Of a stretch of DNA of 49,251 nt, positions 8,134 to 16,776 are shown piece by piece. A program made the translations under genes and the position numbers. Origin of the DNA: an uncultured Bacteroides sp. (lineage in GTDB: Bacteria > Bacteroidota > Bacteroidia > Bacteroidales > Bacteroidaceae); contig CAMTPA010000014.1 in assembly GCA_947074275.1 (NCBI GenBank), positions 1 through 49,251 of the forward strand, read 5' to 3'. Under the pieces are notes generated by a model. That model searched no databases. It worked only from the letters and a program-made list of their open reading frames with translations, and was not told the DNA's origin. Each line of letters begins with the position of its first letter. Position 1 is the first letter of the stretch.

Positions 8134-9480
8134 ATGGAACTTGATTTACTTACGGCTATCTCTCCAATAGATGGTCGTTACCGGGGAAAAACAGAATCAT
8201 TGGCCGCTTATTTTTCGGAATATGCACTGATTAAATATCGTGTACAGGTAGAGATTGAATATTTCATCGCTTTGTGCGAGCTACCTCTTCCACAGTTGGC
8301 TGGTGTTGATAAAGAAATATTCGACACGCTACGTGCAATCTATCGCAACTTTTCGGAAGCGGATGCGCAGCGTGTGAAAGATATAGAGAGCGTGACAAAC
8401 CACGACGTGAAAGCAGTGGAATATTTCATTAAAGAAAAATTTGATGCGCTGGGTGGCTTAGACGCTTACAAAGAGTTTATTCATTTTGGCTTGACTTCGC
8501 AAGATATAAACAATACCTCTGTGCCGCTTTCTATCAAAGAGGCTTTGGAGCAGGTTTACTACCCGATGCTTGTAGAGCTAATAGAGCAGCTGAAATCGTA
8601 TGCAACGGAGTGGGAAACGATTCCGATGCTTGCTAAAACACACGGACAACCAGCTTCACCAACTCGATTGGGTAAAGAAGTGATGGTGTTTGTTTATCGT
8701 TTGGAGGCACAATTAAAACAATTGAAAGCGTGTCCTATTACGGCTAAATTCGGTGGAGCTACTGGAAACTACAATGCGCACCACGTGGCCTATCCGCAGT
8801 ATAATTGGAAAGAATTTGGCAATAACTTTGTTTCAGAAAAACTTGGCTTAGTGCGCGAAGAGTACACAACTCAAATAGCCAACTACGACAATCTTTCTGC
8901 CATATTCGATGCGATGAAACGTGTCAATACCATTATTATTGATATGAATCGCGATTTCTGGCAATACATCTCTATGGAGTATTTCAAGCAGAAAATAAAA
9001 GCGGGCGAAGTAGGGTCGAGTGCAATGCCACATAAAGTCAACCCAATCGATTTTGAAAATTCAGAAGGAAACTTAGGTATTGCAAATGCTATTCTCGAAC
9101 ACTTGGCAGCAAAATTGCCTATCTCACGTCTGCAGCGCGATTTGACAGACTCTACTGTGTTGCGCAATGTGGGTGTGCCTTTTGGACATATTGTAATCGC
9201 TTTGCAAAGTTCGCTGAAAGGACTTCGTAAGTTGCTGATAAACCAACCTGCCATCTATCAAGATCTGGATGATTGTTGGAGCGTGGTTGCTGAAGCTATT
9301 CAAACCATTTTGCGTAGAGAAGCTTACCCAAACCCGTATGAGGCTTTGAAAGCATTGACTCGTACGAATGAAGCTATAACAGAGCGGTCAATAAAGAACT
9401 TTATTGACGAATTGAATGTTAGTGAAGATATAAAAACAGAATTAAGAGCGATTACGCCTCATACTTATACGGGGCTTTAG
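8134..9480 (+). CDS. purB: Adenylosuccinate lyase
   Basis: Releases fumarate from SAICAR in IMP synthesis and from adenylosuccinate in AMP synthesis; cytoplasmic homotetramer. At 448 residues it is the length of the E. coli enzyme and begins with the same LTAISPIDGRY block. The fumarase-superfamily signature GSSAMPHKVNP spans residues 294-304 with catalytic Ser295, and the second signature region containing KTHGQPASPT gives the catalytic His. It has its own promoter and appears monocistronic, with 76 bases before the next gene. Confidence 0.95.
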   Translation: MELDLLTAISPIDGRYRGKTESLAAYFSEYALIKYRVQVEIEYFIALCELPLPQLAGVDKEIFDTLRAIYRNFSEADAQRVKDIESVTNHDVKAVEYFIKEKFDALGGLDAYKEFIHFGLTSQDINNTSVPLSIKEALEQVYYPMLVELIEQLKSYATEWETIPMLAKTHGQPASPTRLGKEVMVFVYRLEAQLKQLKACPITAKFGGATGNYNAHHVAYPQYNWKEFGNNFVSEKLGLVREEYTTQIANYDNLSAIFDAMKRVNTIIIDMNRDFWQYISMEYFKQKIKAGEVGSSAMPHKVNPIDFENSEGNLGIANAILEHLAAKLPISRLQRDLTDSTVLRNVGVPFGHIVIALQSSLKGLRKLLINQPAIYQDLDDCWSVVAEAIQTILRREAYPNPYEALKALTRTNEAITERSIKNFIDELNVSEDIKTELRAITPHTYTGL

Positions 9481-9556
9481 AAATCGTTTTTTATAAATAT
9501 ACCGTGATAATAAATCAGGCCGTGAGGCCAAAGTTTAATTTTATTCGAATAAAGTA

Positions 9557-11023
9557 ATGAGCACAGAAAATGAAGAATGGCGCAACAACTCTAATGAAGA
9601 GAATGTAGGAGCCGGCCGTGATGGTAACAGATCTTACAATAGGGAAGATGGGTACAATCGTACCTCTTACAACCGTAATAGCGGTGAACGCCCCTATCGT
9701 CCAAGATTTAACCCTAACAGTGATGGAGGTGAACGTCGTCCGTATAATAGCGACCGTCCTCAAAGACCTTACAACCGTGAAGGCGGTGATCGCCCTCAAC
9801 GTTCGTACAATAGTGATCGTCCTCAACGCCCTTCTTACAACCGTGATGGTGCAGACCGCCCTTCTTACAATCGTGAAGGTGGCGATCGTCCTTATCGCCC
9901 ACGTTTTAATAATGGTGAAGGCGGTGATCGTCCTCAGCGTTCGTATAGTAATGATCGCCCTCAACGTCCTTCTTATAATAGAGATAATAACGGTGGTGAT
10001 CGCTCTTATCGCCCTTCTTATAATAGAGATAACAATGGTGGTGGTGACCGTCCTTATCGCCCACGTTACAACAATGGTGAAGGTGGTGGAAGCTCTTATG
10101 GAAACAGTTATGGAAATAGTTATGGCAACCGTCCACAACGTCCATCGCGTCCCTATGGTAACAGCGGTGGCGGATATAATAGCGGTGGTGGTGGATACAA
10201 TCGTTATAACAACCGTCCTGTGCGTCGTACAGACGATTACGATCCAAATGCAAAGTATAGCAGAAAGAAACAAATTGAATATAAAGAGCAGTTTGTAGAT
10301 CCTAATGAACCAATTCGTTTGAACAAGTTTCTTGCAAATGCTGGTATATGCTCTCGCCGTGAAGCTGATGAGTTTATCACAGCAGGTGTTGTGTCGGTAA
10401 ATGGTGAGGTTGTGACTGAATTGGGAACAAAAATCAAACGTTCGGATGAAGTGAAATTCCACGAACAGCCAGTGAGCGTAGAACGCAAGATTTATGTATT
10501 GCTGAATAAACCAAAGAATACTGTTACTACTTCTGACGATCCACAAGAACGTAAAACTGTAATGGATTTAGTGAAAGGTGCTTGTACAGAACGTATCTAT
10601 CCAGTAGGTCGCTTAGACAGAAATACAACCGGTGTTTTGTTGTTGACAAATGATGGAGATTTGGCTTCTAAGCTAACACACCCTAAATACCTAAAGAAGA
10701 AGATTTATCACGTTCATTTGGATAAGAACCTCACTAAAGCTGATATGGATCAGATAGCAGCCGGTATTCAATTGGAAGATGGTGAGATTCAAGCTGATGC
10801 GATTAGTTATACCGATGAATTTAAGAAGAACTCAATCGGAATTGAGATTCACTCAGGAAAGAATCGTATCGTACGTCGTATATTCGAGTCTCTGGGTTAT
10901 AAGGTTATTAAACTCGACCGTGTGTTCTTTGCGGGCTTGACCAAGAAAGGGCTTCGTCGTGGTGATTGGCGTTACTTGACTGAACAGGAAGTGAACTACC
11001 TGCGTATGGGGTCATTTGAATAA
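9557..11023 (+). CDS. RsuA/RluB-type pseudouridine synthase, disordered N-terminus
   Basis: Predicted to make a pseudouridine in rRNA. Residues 250-305 are an S4 RNA-binding domain (RLNKFLANAGICSRREADEFI). The catalytic domain follows, with GRLDRNTTGVLLLTNDG and catalytic Asp354, then SGKNRIVRRIFESLGY. This part resembles RluB, RluF and RsuA, which I cannot separate here. The first ~230 residues are unusual: a low-complexity string of Arg, Asn, Tyr, Pro, Asp and Gly with repeated RPQRPSYNR and GGDRPYRPR motifs, later turning to SYGNSYGN and Gly-rich runs. It is intrinsically disordered, positively charged and like RGG/RG-rich RNA-binding tails. Similar tails occur on this enzyme in other Bacteroidetes as far as I know. 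Confidence 0.85.
   Translation: MSTENEEWRNNSNEENVGAGRDGNRSYNREDGYNRTSYNRNSGERPYRPRFNPNSDGGERRPYNSDRPQRPYNREGGDRPQRSYNSDRPQRPSYNRDGADRPSYNREGGDRPYRPRFNNGEGGDRPQRSYSNDRPQRPSYNRDNNGGDRSYRPSYNRDNNGGGDRPYRPRYNNGEGGGSSYGNSYGNSYGNRPQRPSRPYGNSGGGYNSGGGGYNRYNNRPVRRTDDYDPNAKYSRKKQIEYKEQFVDPNEPIRLNKFLANAGICSRREADEFITAGVVSVNGEVVTELGTKIKRSDEVKFHEQPVSVERKIYVLLNKPKNTVTTSDDPQERKTVMDLVKGACTERIYPVGRLDRNTTGVLLLTNDGDLASKLTHPKYLKKKIYHVHLDKNLTKADMDQIAAGIQLEDGEIQADAISYTDEFKKNSIGIEIHSGKNRIVRRIFESLGYKVIKLDRVFFAGLTKKGLRRGDWRYLTEQEVNYLRMGSFE
9640..10230 (+). repeat. Imperfect coding repeats for the Arg/Asn-rich tail
   Basis: Codons for motifs of the type DRPQRPSYNR recur irregularly, for example CGTCCTCAACGCCCTTCTTA-like stretches near 9820, 9880 and 9960. 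Base composition changes sharply at about 10230, where the S4 domain begins. The repetition makes long open frames on other frames and on the opposite strand. Confidence 0.7.
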
Positions 11024-11046
11024 TAAACGATAAGAATGAAACAATA

Positions 11047-11106
11047 ATAGTCAGTAATTGGTATTGAAATGAAGCGTATGCAATCTTTCTGCCAATTGCT
11101 GACTAT
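11047..11106 (+). promoter_or_regulatory. Long hairpin in the asnS 5' region
   Basis: ATAGTCAGTAATTGG (11047-11061) pairs with CCAATTGCTGACTAT (11092-11106): 15 pairs including one G-U, with a 30-base loop. It ends 34 bases before asnS and has no U-tract, so a plain terminator is unlikely. It may be a leader structure of asnS or a 3'-end processing signal for the preceding gene. Confidence 0.45.
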
Positions 11107-11140
11107 CTTACTTAATATAAATAGTGTTACACGATAAGTT

Positions 11141-12544
11141 ATGGAAAAGATTAGTAGAACAAAAATCGTAGACCTATTGAAGCGCGAAGACTTTGGCGCA
11201 ATGGTCAATGTGAAAGGATGGGTACGTACCCGCAGAGGAAGCAAACAAGTGAATTTTATCGCATTGAATGATGGTTCTACAATAAATAATGTACAGGTTG
11301 TAGTAGACTTAGGCAATTTTGACGAAGAGATGTTGAAGCTTATCACTACTGGAGCTTGCTTGAGCGTGAATGGTGTGATGGTAGAGTCGGTAGGCTCAGG
11401 ACAAAAAGTAGAGGTTCAGGCACAAGAGATAGAGGTGCTTGGAGCTTGCGATAACACTTACCCGCTACAAAAGAAAGGACACTCATTGGAGTTTCTTCGT
11501 GAGATTGCTCATTTACGTCCACGTACCAATACGTTTGGTGCGGTGTTCCGCATTCGTCACCATATGGCAATGGCTATTCACAACTTCTTTCACGAAAGAG
11601 GTTTTGTTTACTTCCATACTCCCATTATCACAGGGTCGGATTGCGAAGGTGCGGGTCAAATGTTTCAGGTGACTACAATGAACCTTTATGATTTGAAAAA
11701 AGATGAAAATGGTTCTATTGTTTATGATAGCGACTTCTTTGCGAAACAAGCAAGTTTAACAGTGTCGGGACAGCTCGAGGGTGAGTTAGCTGCTACTGCA
11801 TTAGGTGCTATTTACACCTTTGGACCAACTTTCCGTGCCGAAAACTCGAATACTCCACGTCACTTGGCGGAGTTCTGGATGATTGAACCTGAAGTTGCGT
11901 TCAATGATATTGTCGATAATATGGATCTTGCCGAAGACTTTATCAAATACTGTGTGCAGTGGGCTTTGAATCATTGTATGGACGATATTAAGTTCTTGAA
12001 CGATATGTTCGACAAAGAGCTGATTGAGCGTTTGCAAAGTGTTTTGAAGGAAGACTTTGTTCGTTTGCCTTATACCGATGGTATTAAAATCTTAGAGAAA
12101 GCGGTGTTGGATGGTCATCAATTTGAGTTCCCTGTTTATTGGGGAGTAGATTTGGCTTCCGAACACGAACGTTATTTGGTGGAACATCACTTTAAATGTC
12201 CTGTTATCTTGACTGACTACCCTAAGGAAATCAAGGCGTTCTATATGAAGCAAAACGAAGATGGAAAAACCGTTCGTGCAATGGATGTTCTCTTCCCAAA
12301 GATTGGTGAAATCATTGGTGGGTCGGAGCGTGAAGCTGATTACGATAAGTTAGCTACTCGTATTCAAGAGATGGAGATTCCGATGAAGGATATGTGGTGG
12401 TATCTTGATACTCGTCGTTTCGGCACTTGTCCCCATGCTGGTTTTGGTTTAGGTTTCGAGCGTCTATTGTTGTTTGTTACTGGTATGGCAAACATCCGCG
12501 ATGTGATTCCTTTCCCACGCACGCCACGCAATGCTGAGTTTTAA
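11141..12544 (+). CDS. asnS: Asparagine-tRNA ligase
   Basis: Attaches asparagine to tRNA-Asn using ATP; cytoplasmic class II synthetase. The 467-residue protein has an N-terminal OB-fold anticodon-binding domain ([21 protein letters not shown]), class II motif 2 in [21 protein letters not shown] and motif 3 in [15 protein letters not shown]. The Asn-specific [12 protein letters not shown] segment separates it from AspRS, which has a different motif 2. A strong hairpin lies in the short leader. Downstream terminators at 12574-12605 and 12650-12703 close the unit. Confidence 0.95.
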   Translation: MEKISRTKIVDLLKREDFGAMVNVKGWVRTRRGSKQVNFIALNDGSTINNVQVVVDLGNFDEEMLKLITTGACLSVNGVMVESVGSGQKVEVQAQEIEVLGACDNTYPLQKKGHSLEFLREIAHLRPRTNTFGAVFRIRHHMAMAIHNFFHERGFVYFHTPIITGSDCEGAGQMFQVTTMNLYDLKKDENGSIVYDSDFFAKQASLTVSGQLEGELAATALGAIYTFGPTFRAENSNTPRHLAEFWMIEPEVAFNDIVDNMDLAEDFIKYCVQWALNHCMDDIKFLNDMFDKELIERLQSVLKEDFVRLPYTDGIKILEKAVLDGHQFEFPVYWGVDLASEHERYLVEHHFKCPVILTDYPKEIKAFYMKQNEDGKTVRAMDVLFPKIGEIIGGSEREADYDKLATRIQEMEIPMKDMWWYLDTRRFGTCPHAGFGLGFERLLLFVTGMANIRDVIPFPRTPRNAEF

Positions 12545-12573
12545 ATAAGAAAGCTGAGAATAATAAATACGCA

Positions 12574-12605
12574 AAAGGCTATCTCAATTGTTTGGGATAG
12601 CCTTT
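12574..12605 (+). terminator. Terminator hairpin after asnS
   Basis: AAAGGCTATC (12574-12583) pairs with GATAGCCTTT (12596-12605), with three more pairs (one G-U) possible inside. A T-rich stretch follows. It starts 30 bases after the asnS stop. Confidence 0.7.
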
Positions 12606-12649
12606 GTTGTATGTGCCTCTATGATGTTGTTTTGTTGCCTATAAAAACA

Positions 12650-12703
12650 GCGTGGAGTTATTGATGCGTTTTATCACATTCAATAGCTCCGCGCTTTATT
12701 TAG
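12650..12703 (+). terminator. Second hairpin with T-rich tail after asnS
   Basis: GCGTGGAGTTATTGATG (12650-12666) pairs with 12677-12694, with two G-U pairs and one bulge, then TTTATTTAG. The long stem and T-rich tail suit an intrinsic terminator for plus-strand transcripts. Confidence 0.6.
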
Positions 12704-12704
12704 C

Positions 12705-12739
12705 TTATAATAACCGAACAATAGGTTCGGTTATTATAA
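12705..12739 (-). terminator. Perfect 15-bp hairpin after the TonB receptor
   Basis: TTATAATAACCGAAC (12705-12719) and GTTCGGTTATTATAA (12725-12739) are exact reverse complements around a 5-base loop, ten bases past the stop of the minus-strand receptor gene. Neither side has a strong U-tract, so it may stabilise the 3' end instead of terminating by itself. Confidence 0.55.
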
Positions 12740-12748
12740 AGTTGTTTG

Positions 12749-15700
12749 TTAGTTGAAGATATATCTAACACCTACTTGGAATTTCCAGCATTCGCTGTAA
12801 TATCGATTGTACGCATAAGTAGTTGTAGGTGCATTGCCTTGCTTATCGCGCCACAATGAGTAAGTCGGGCGATTGTTGGCATCTGTTCCTTCATACTTCA
12901 ATATACGACCGCCATTTGAGCTTGTGTTAGTTTTAGTAACCCCCCACGCTGAATTGAATAAGTTACCAATGTTCATAAAGTCTAAGCTTACTTGCAATGT
13001 ATTTACAGTTTTGCCTGTTCTTACAGAGAAGTTTTGAGCGATGCGGAAGTCAAAACGGTGCACCCAAGGAGCGCGACCTGCATTAGCTTCTGCATATTCG
13101 CCTTTGTGTCTTTTAAGGTATTTGTCTTGATTTACAAATGCCCAAAAATCGCTTCTGTCTTCTTCTTTTGTGAAGATGATTTCAGAGTCGTTTTTAGGGA
13201 TATACATCAAGTCGTTTTGGATGCCATCACCATTCATATCATTGCTATAGCAGAATGAAGTACCATAAGGAGAATAACCTGTGTAGAACAAGCTCATTTC
13301 TGTGCTAAGGAAGTTACTTCTGTATGGTAGTTTGTAGGCTGCCGAAGCGATGATACGATCGGGTACTACATATTGCGAACGTTGTACTGTTGCAAAGTTT
13401 GGACCATCAATAGTGTATAGGCCTTGCCAAGCAGAGGTTGCGTTCGATCCTGGCATACCTGATACTTCTTTCGATTCGGTGTGAGTATATGCCAACATCA
13501 TTGGCAGATTTTTGATAGGCTCTGCGTTTAAAGTAATGTTAGCTGTCCAGCCATAACCTTCCGATGTGTTTGTAAGCACACAAGCAGTACCCAATTTGCT
13601 ATAATATTTGTAGTCGCTTGGATAGATTACACGGTTGTCAGGACCAGCAAAGCGTTCCCATTTTTCATCAGATTTAATATTCCAGTTTTCAAGCTTCACA
13701 GCATTGACATTTTTGGTGTACATAAATTCACCTGTGATGCTCATAGGGAAGCTAACGGGCAACATATAGTCTACTGCAAGAGATGTTTTCCAAACTTGAG
13801 GCATTTTGAAGTCTTTGTCTATTCCTACGAAGCTACTTGGTGCTACACCTTGTTCGGGCGTGATTGTAGTAGGCAAGCCCAACAACTTAATCATATCATC
13901 CACGTTGGTGACAAAGTTATTCGTGAATTTTCCAAGTTCGGGTGCGATTGATGTTGCAACTCCATCTTTGTATTTGGTGTTGAACGTAACCGAGTTTTGC
14001 ACCATACCCGAGTTGGTAGGCATATTGGTAAAGAATACCAATGGAAGGCGACCTGTGAATAAACCAGTGCCACCACGCACTTTCAGTGAATTGTCATTCA
14101 TTACATCCCAAATGAAACCTACACGAGGTGACACTTGTACTTTGGCACTTGGCCATTTGCCTGTGTCAATATGTTTGCCACCAAAACAATATTCGTAGAT
14201 AGCGTTGTTGCGAAGCAAGTCGCTTTCGTCAAAAATAAGCTCATCGAAGCGGATACCGTAGCTAAGCTTAAAATTTGGACGAATGTTCCATTCATCTTGA
14301 ATGTAAAGACCTATTTGGTTGAACTTAACTTCGGCTGTTGGTTTTCTGTTTCCGAAGTAACCGTAAGTCAGTGCAAAAGCTTCGGGTTGTGCACCGTTGA
14401 TGAAATCGTCTACGCTTCTGTAACGATAGTAACCTGTACCATTACGCATATAAGCGTTGTTGGCAAATTGGTGTTCAAAGCTGATACCTGCAGTCAATTT
14501 GTGGTCGCCTACATAGTAGGTGAAGTTGTCTACAATGTTGTATATTTTATTGTTTACAGCGTTGTTGTAAGTAAACAATTCATAACCCAACGACATATAA
14601 GGTTCCAATGTTTGTGTGATAGTTCCATCTACATTGGTATATCCAGCCATTATATCAATAAATGGGAAAGGAGAAGAGTCTGTACCGCGCACATCTTGAA
14701 TGTTGGTGAATGTGAACAATAACTGATTGAACATTTTGTTGCCAAAGCGGCTGTTTAAGTCCGCAGATATCGAGCTAACTTTGTTGTCCATTGAGTAGCA
14801 AGCGTTGGCAAATGCCATAGAGTATTGAGAGAAACGATCCATTCCGTTCAAGCGATACCCTGTGTCCGAAGAGTTTCCGTTGGTTTGGTTCCACGCTTGA
14901 TTTTTAGTATAGTTGTAGCGTACAGCAAGCTTGTGTGCGTCGGTGATGTTCCAGTCAATGCGACCTAAGATTTTCCAGTTGGTTTCGTCGGCTGGGAAGT
15001 TGGTATGCGAACCTGTATTGTATCCATATTTATCTTTCACAAAGTTTGATACACGTTGCATATCGGCAGCTGTACACATCGAAATGTAGTCATCTGCATT
15101 TGCTGGGTTTTCTGGTGTTGCTGCTCTCCAGTCCACCATTGTGGTAGGCACCAATTGGTATTCTACATTAGCAAAAAAGAACAGTTTATTTTTGATGATA
15201 GGGCCACCAAAAGTTGCACCGTAAGTGTGTTTCGCATCCTTGTCGCGACTTCCCAAGCTTTCGCCGTCAATTTTGTTACCACGCATTTTCTCGTTGTACT
15301 GATATGTATATGCAGTAGCTTTGAATGTGTTGGTACCCGATTTTGTTACAGCATTGATACCGCCACCGATGAAGTTGGTCTGGCGTACGTCGAATGGAGC
15401 GATTACCACTTGAACCTCTTCGATAGCATCCATAGAGATGGGAGTACCACCACCGGGGAGTGCTGATGACAAACCGAAGTTGTTGTTGAAGTTGGCACCG
15501 TCGATGGTGAAGTTGGTAGAACGTCCGTCACCACCTGCAAAGCTCATTCCCGAAGCGTAGGGAGAAAGACGAGCAATGTCAGAGATACTGCGGTTGGCAG
15601 TAGGAAGCTGGCTGATTTGCGATGAAGAGATGTTGGTAGAAGCCCCCGTCTTTTCAGTCGTGAACTTGGTTTTTGAAGCAGTCACTACCACTTCGCTCAA

Positions 15701-16045
15701 AGCCTCAGTAGCTTCACCCATTTTCACGTTCAAGTTGTACACCTCACCAAGTTGTAGGTAGATGTCCTTGTAGAGAGTTGTTTGATAGCCCACGTAAGAC
15801 ACTTCGACAGTGTAAGGACCACCCGTACGCATACCTTGTATTGCATAGCGTCCGTCGATGTTGGTGATTGCTCCATAGCGAGTTCCCGATGGCTCGTGAG
15901 TAGCTTGGATGGTAGCACCAATAATCGGTTCGTTTTCTGCGTCTGTAACTGCACCGCTCATCGAAGAGGTGGTTACCTGTGCGTTTGTAATCGTTGTAAT
16001 CATCATTGCGATTACACACAAAAAAAGCTTGATACTTTTTAACAT
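12749..16045 (-). CDS. Oar-like TonB-dependent outer-membrane receptor
   Basis: A large outer-membrane beta-barrel (1098 residues) predicted to import an unknown ligand with energy from TonB-ExbBD. Residues 1-22 are a signal peptide ending at NAQ. Residues ~30-105 are a carboxypeptidase-regulatory-like beta-sandwich (SGAVTDAENEPIIGATIQA, DGRYAIQGM). A plug domain follows (~120-240) with SISDIARLSP, NFTIDGANFNNNFG and GGGINAVTKSGTN; this pattern is that of the Oar-like subgroup. The C-terminus, FQVGVRYIFN, is a barrel end strand. No SusD-like partner or glycan genes are next to it, so it is not part of a polysaccharide-utilisation locus here. It has its own promoter and is monocistronic. Confidence 0.88.
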   Translation of the reverse strand: MLKSIKLFLCVIAMMITTITNAQVTTSSMSGAVTDAENEPIIGATIQATHEPSGTRYGAITNIDGRYAIQGMRTGGPYTVEVSYVGYQTTLYKDIYLQLGEVYNLNVKMGEATEALSEVVVTASKTKFTTEKTGASTNISSSQISQLPTANRSISDIARLSPYASGMSFAGGDGRSTNFTIDGANFNNNFGLSSALPGGGTPISMDAIEEVQVVIAPFDVRQTNFIGGGINAVTKSGTNTFKATAYTYQYNEKMRGNKIDGESLGSRDKDAKHTYGATFGGPIIKNKLFFFANVEYQLVPTTMVDWRAATPENPANADDYISMCTAADMQRVSNFVKDKYGYNTGSHTNFPADETNWKILGRIDWNITDAHKLAVRYNYTKNQAWNQTNGNSSDTGYRLNGMDRFSQYSMAFANACYSMDNKVSSISADLNSRFGNKMFNQLLFTFTNIQDVRGTDSSPFPFIDIMAGYTNVDGTITQTLEPYMSLGYELFTYNNAVNNKIYNIVDNFTYYVGDHKLTAGISFEHQFANNAYMRNGTGYYRYRSVDDFINGAQPEAFALTYGYFGNRKPTAEVKFNQIGLYIQDEWNIRPNFKLSYGIRFDELIFDESDLLRNNAIYEYCFGGKHIDTGKWPSAKVQVSPRVGFIWDVMNDNSLKVRGGTGLFTGRLPLVFFTNMPTNSGMVQNSVTFNTKYKDGVATSIAPELGKFTNNFVTNVDDMIKLLGLPTTITPEQGVAPSSFVGIDKDFKMPQVWKTSLAVDYMLPVSFPMSITGEFMYTKNVNAVKLENWNIKSDEKWERFAGPDNRVIYPSDYKYYSKLGTACVLTNTSEGYGWTANITLNAEPIKNLPMMLAYTHTESKEVSGMPGSNATSAWQGLYTIDGPNFATVQRSQYVVPDRIIASAAYKLPYRSNFLSTEMSLFYTGYSPYGTSFCYSNDMNGDGIQNDLMYIPKNDSEIIFTKEEDRSDFWAFVNQDKYLKRHKGEYAEANAGRAPWVHRFDFRIAQNFSVRTGKTVNTLQVSLDFMNIGNLFNSAWGVTKTNTSSNGGRILKYEGTDANNRPTYSLWRDKQGNAPTTTYAYNRYYSECWKFQVGVRYIFN

Positions 16046-16083
16046 AATAAAATGATTGGTTTTATTTAATTAGTTAATCGGTA

Positions 16084-16091
16084 CAAAGATA
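16084..16091 (-). promoter_or_regulatory. -7 box of the TonB receptor gene
   Basis: The minus strand reads TATCTTTG, matching TAnnTTTG, 38 bases before the start codon. No clear -33 box is seen at the expected distance. Confidence 0.55.
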
Positions 16092-16268
16092 ATGAATGAT
16101 TGGCATCTATATATTACAATTGTGTTTCTATTTTCATAAAATTTATAAAAAAACACCCTTTTTGATTTTCGTCAATTGTAGTTTGTGCATTTCTTGTGTG
16201 CGATGCCCGTTTTCGACCCTGCTTTGCAGCGAAAGAGGCATAGAAATCTTTCGTTTGGTAGCTCGCTG

Positions 16269-16346
16269 TATCTACCATCCTGGCAAGGCCTATCTACCAT
16301 CTTGGCAAGGCCTATCTACCAACCTGGCAAGGCCTATCTGCCAAAC
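16269..16346. repeat. 22-bp tandem repeat, second locus
   Basis: A partial unit (16269-16280) is followed by full 22-bp units starting at 16281, 16303 and 16325. They share TGGCAAGGCCTATCTACC or a one-base variant and differ mostly in the last four bases. This locus is more uniform than the one at 430-495 and is probably closer to the ancestral unit. Confidence 0.85.
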
Positions 16347-16440
16347 AGGGCTTAGAAGACTTCTGTGGGGGCTTGGGCTTGTGATTTACACCATATTATA
16401 TATAGCACTTCTTGGTGTGTTTTGTTCCGTTTGATAGATA

Positions 16441-16513
16441 TGAATGTTTGAGTTGTGAACTGTTTATAGTTGAGGTGTAGGTTGTTCACAGTTGGTTTGA
16501 TACTTATGAATAG
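16441..16513. repeat. Second copy of a ~70-bp intergenic element
   Basis: This segment resembles 2763-2833 along its length, including ATGTTTG near the start, TTATA in the middle and an ACAGTTG...TGATACTT block at the end. It has no coding capacity. Function is unknown. Confidence 0.5.
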
Positions 16514-16622
16514 TTGATTCTCTGACTCGTGAAAACCCGTTTGTGGGTTGTTTGTGGCTTAGATTGTAAAAAGAAATAGCCTTTGTGTTTCAGCACAATA
16601 AACCAAAAAAAAAGCGAAAACA

Positions 16623-16653
16623 TTTGTTGTCTCAAAGAAAAGTAGTACTTTTG
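16623..16653 (+). promoter_or_regulatory. Promoter of rplM-rpsI-rpsB-tsf
   Basis: A -33 TTTG (16623-16626) and a -7 TACTTTTG (16646-16653) are 19 bases apart, close to the ideal Bacteroidetes promoter. Transcription should start near 16660, giving a leader of about 115 bases. Confidence 0.75.
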
Positions 16654-16659
16654 CAAGCC

Positions 16660-16776
16660 GATTATTATCTGAATAAGATAAGAGATTAATTCATAGCAAG
16701 TTAGTCTTTCTTTGTCCGGGAGAGATTGCTTGTGGTGATTAGAAAATTTAGTAGTAACATTAAAACAAAATTAAGA
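16660..16776 (+). promoter_or_regulatory. Structured leader of rplM
   Basis: The leader has a perfect small hairpin, TTATCT (16665-16670) with AGATAA (16676-16681), and a second imperfect one, AGCAA (16695-16699) with TTGCT (16726-16730), with TCT and AGA able to pair inside. The loop carries GTCCGGGAG. Ribosomal-protein operons are often controlled by their own products binding such leaders, so this is a candidate autoregulatory site for L13 or S9. Confidence 0.45.

Larger units (their letters stand above)
16092..16622. other. Long divergent intergenic region
   Basis: This gap between the divergent TonB receptor and rplM transcripts holds no credible gene. An open frame at about 16096-16434 is a translation of the tandem repeat. 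It contains the second 22-bp repeat locus and the second copy of the ~70-bp element, which are listed separately. Confidence 0.6.

Noticed and set aside
9515-10546. Long minus-strand frame (343 codons) and a plus-strand frame at 9618-10298
   Set aside because: Both are shadows of the low-complexity Arg/Asn-rich coding region and are made of monotonous Thr/Ile/Val runs.
16096-16434. Open frame of 112 codons upstream of rplM
   Set aside because: Its only striking part is translated tandem repeat, and it overlaps the promoter region of the divergent TonB receptor gene.
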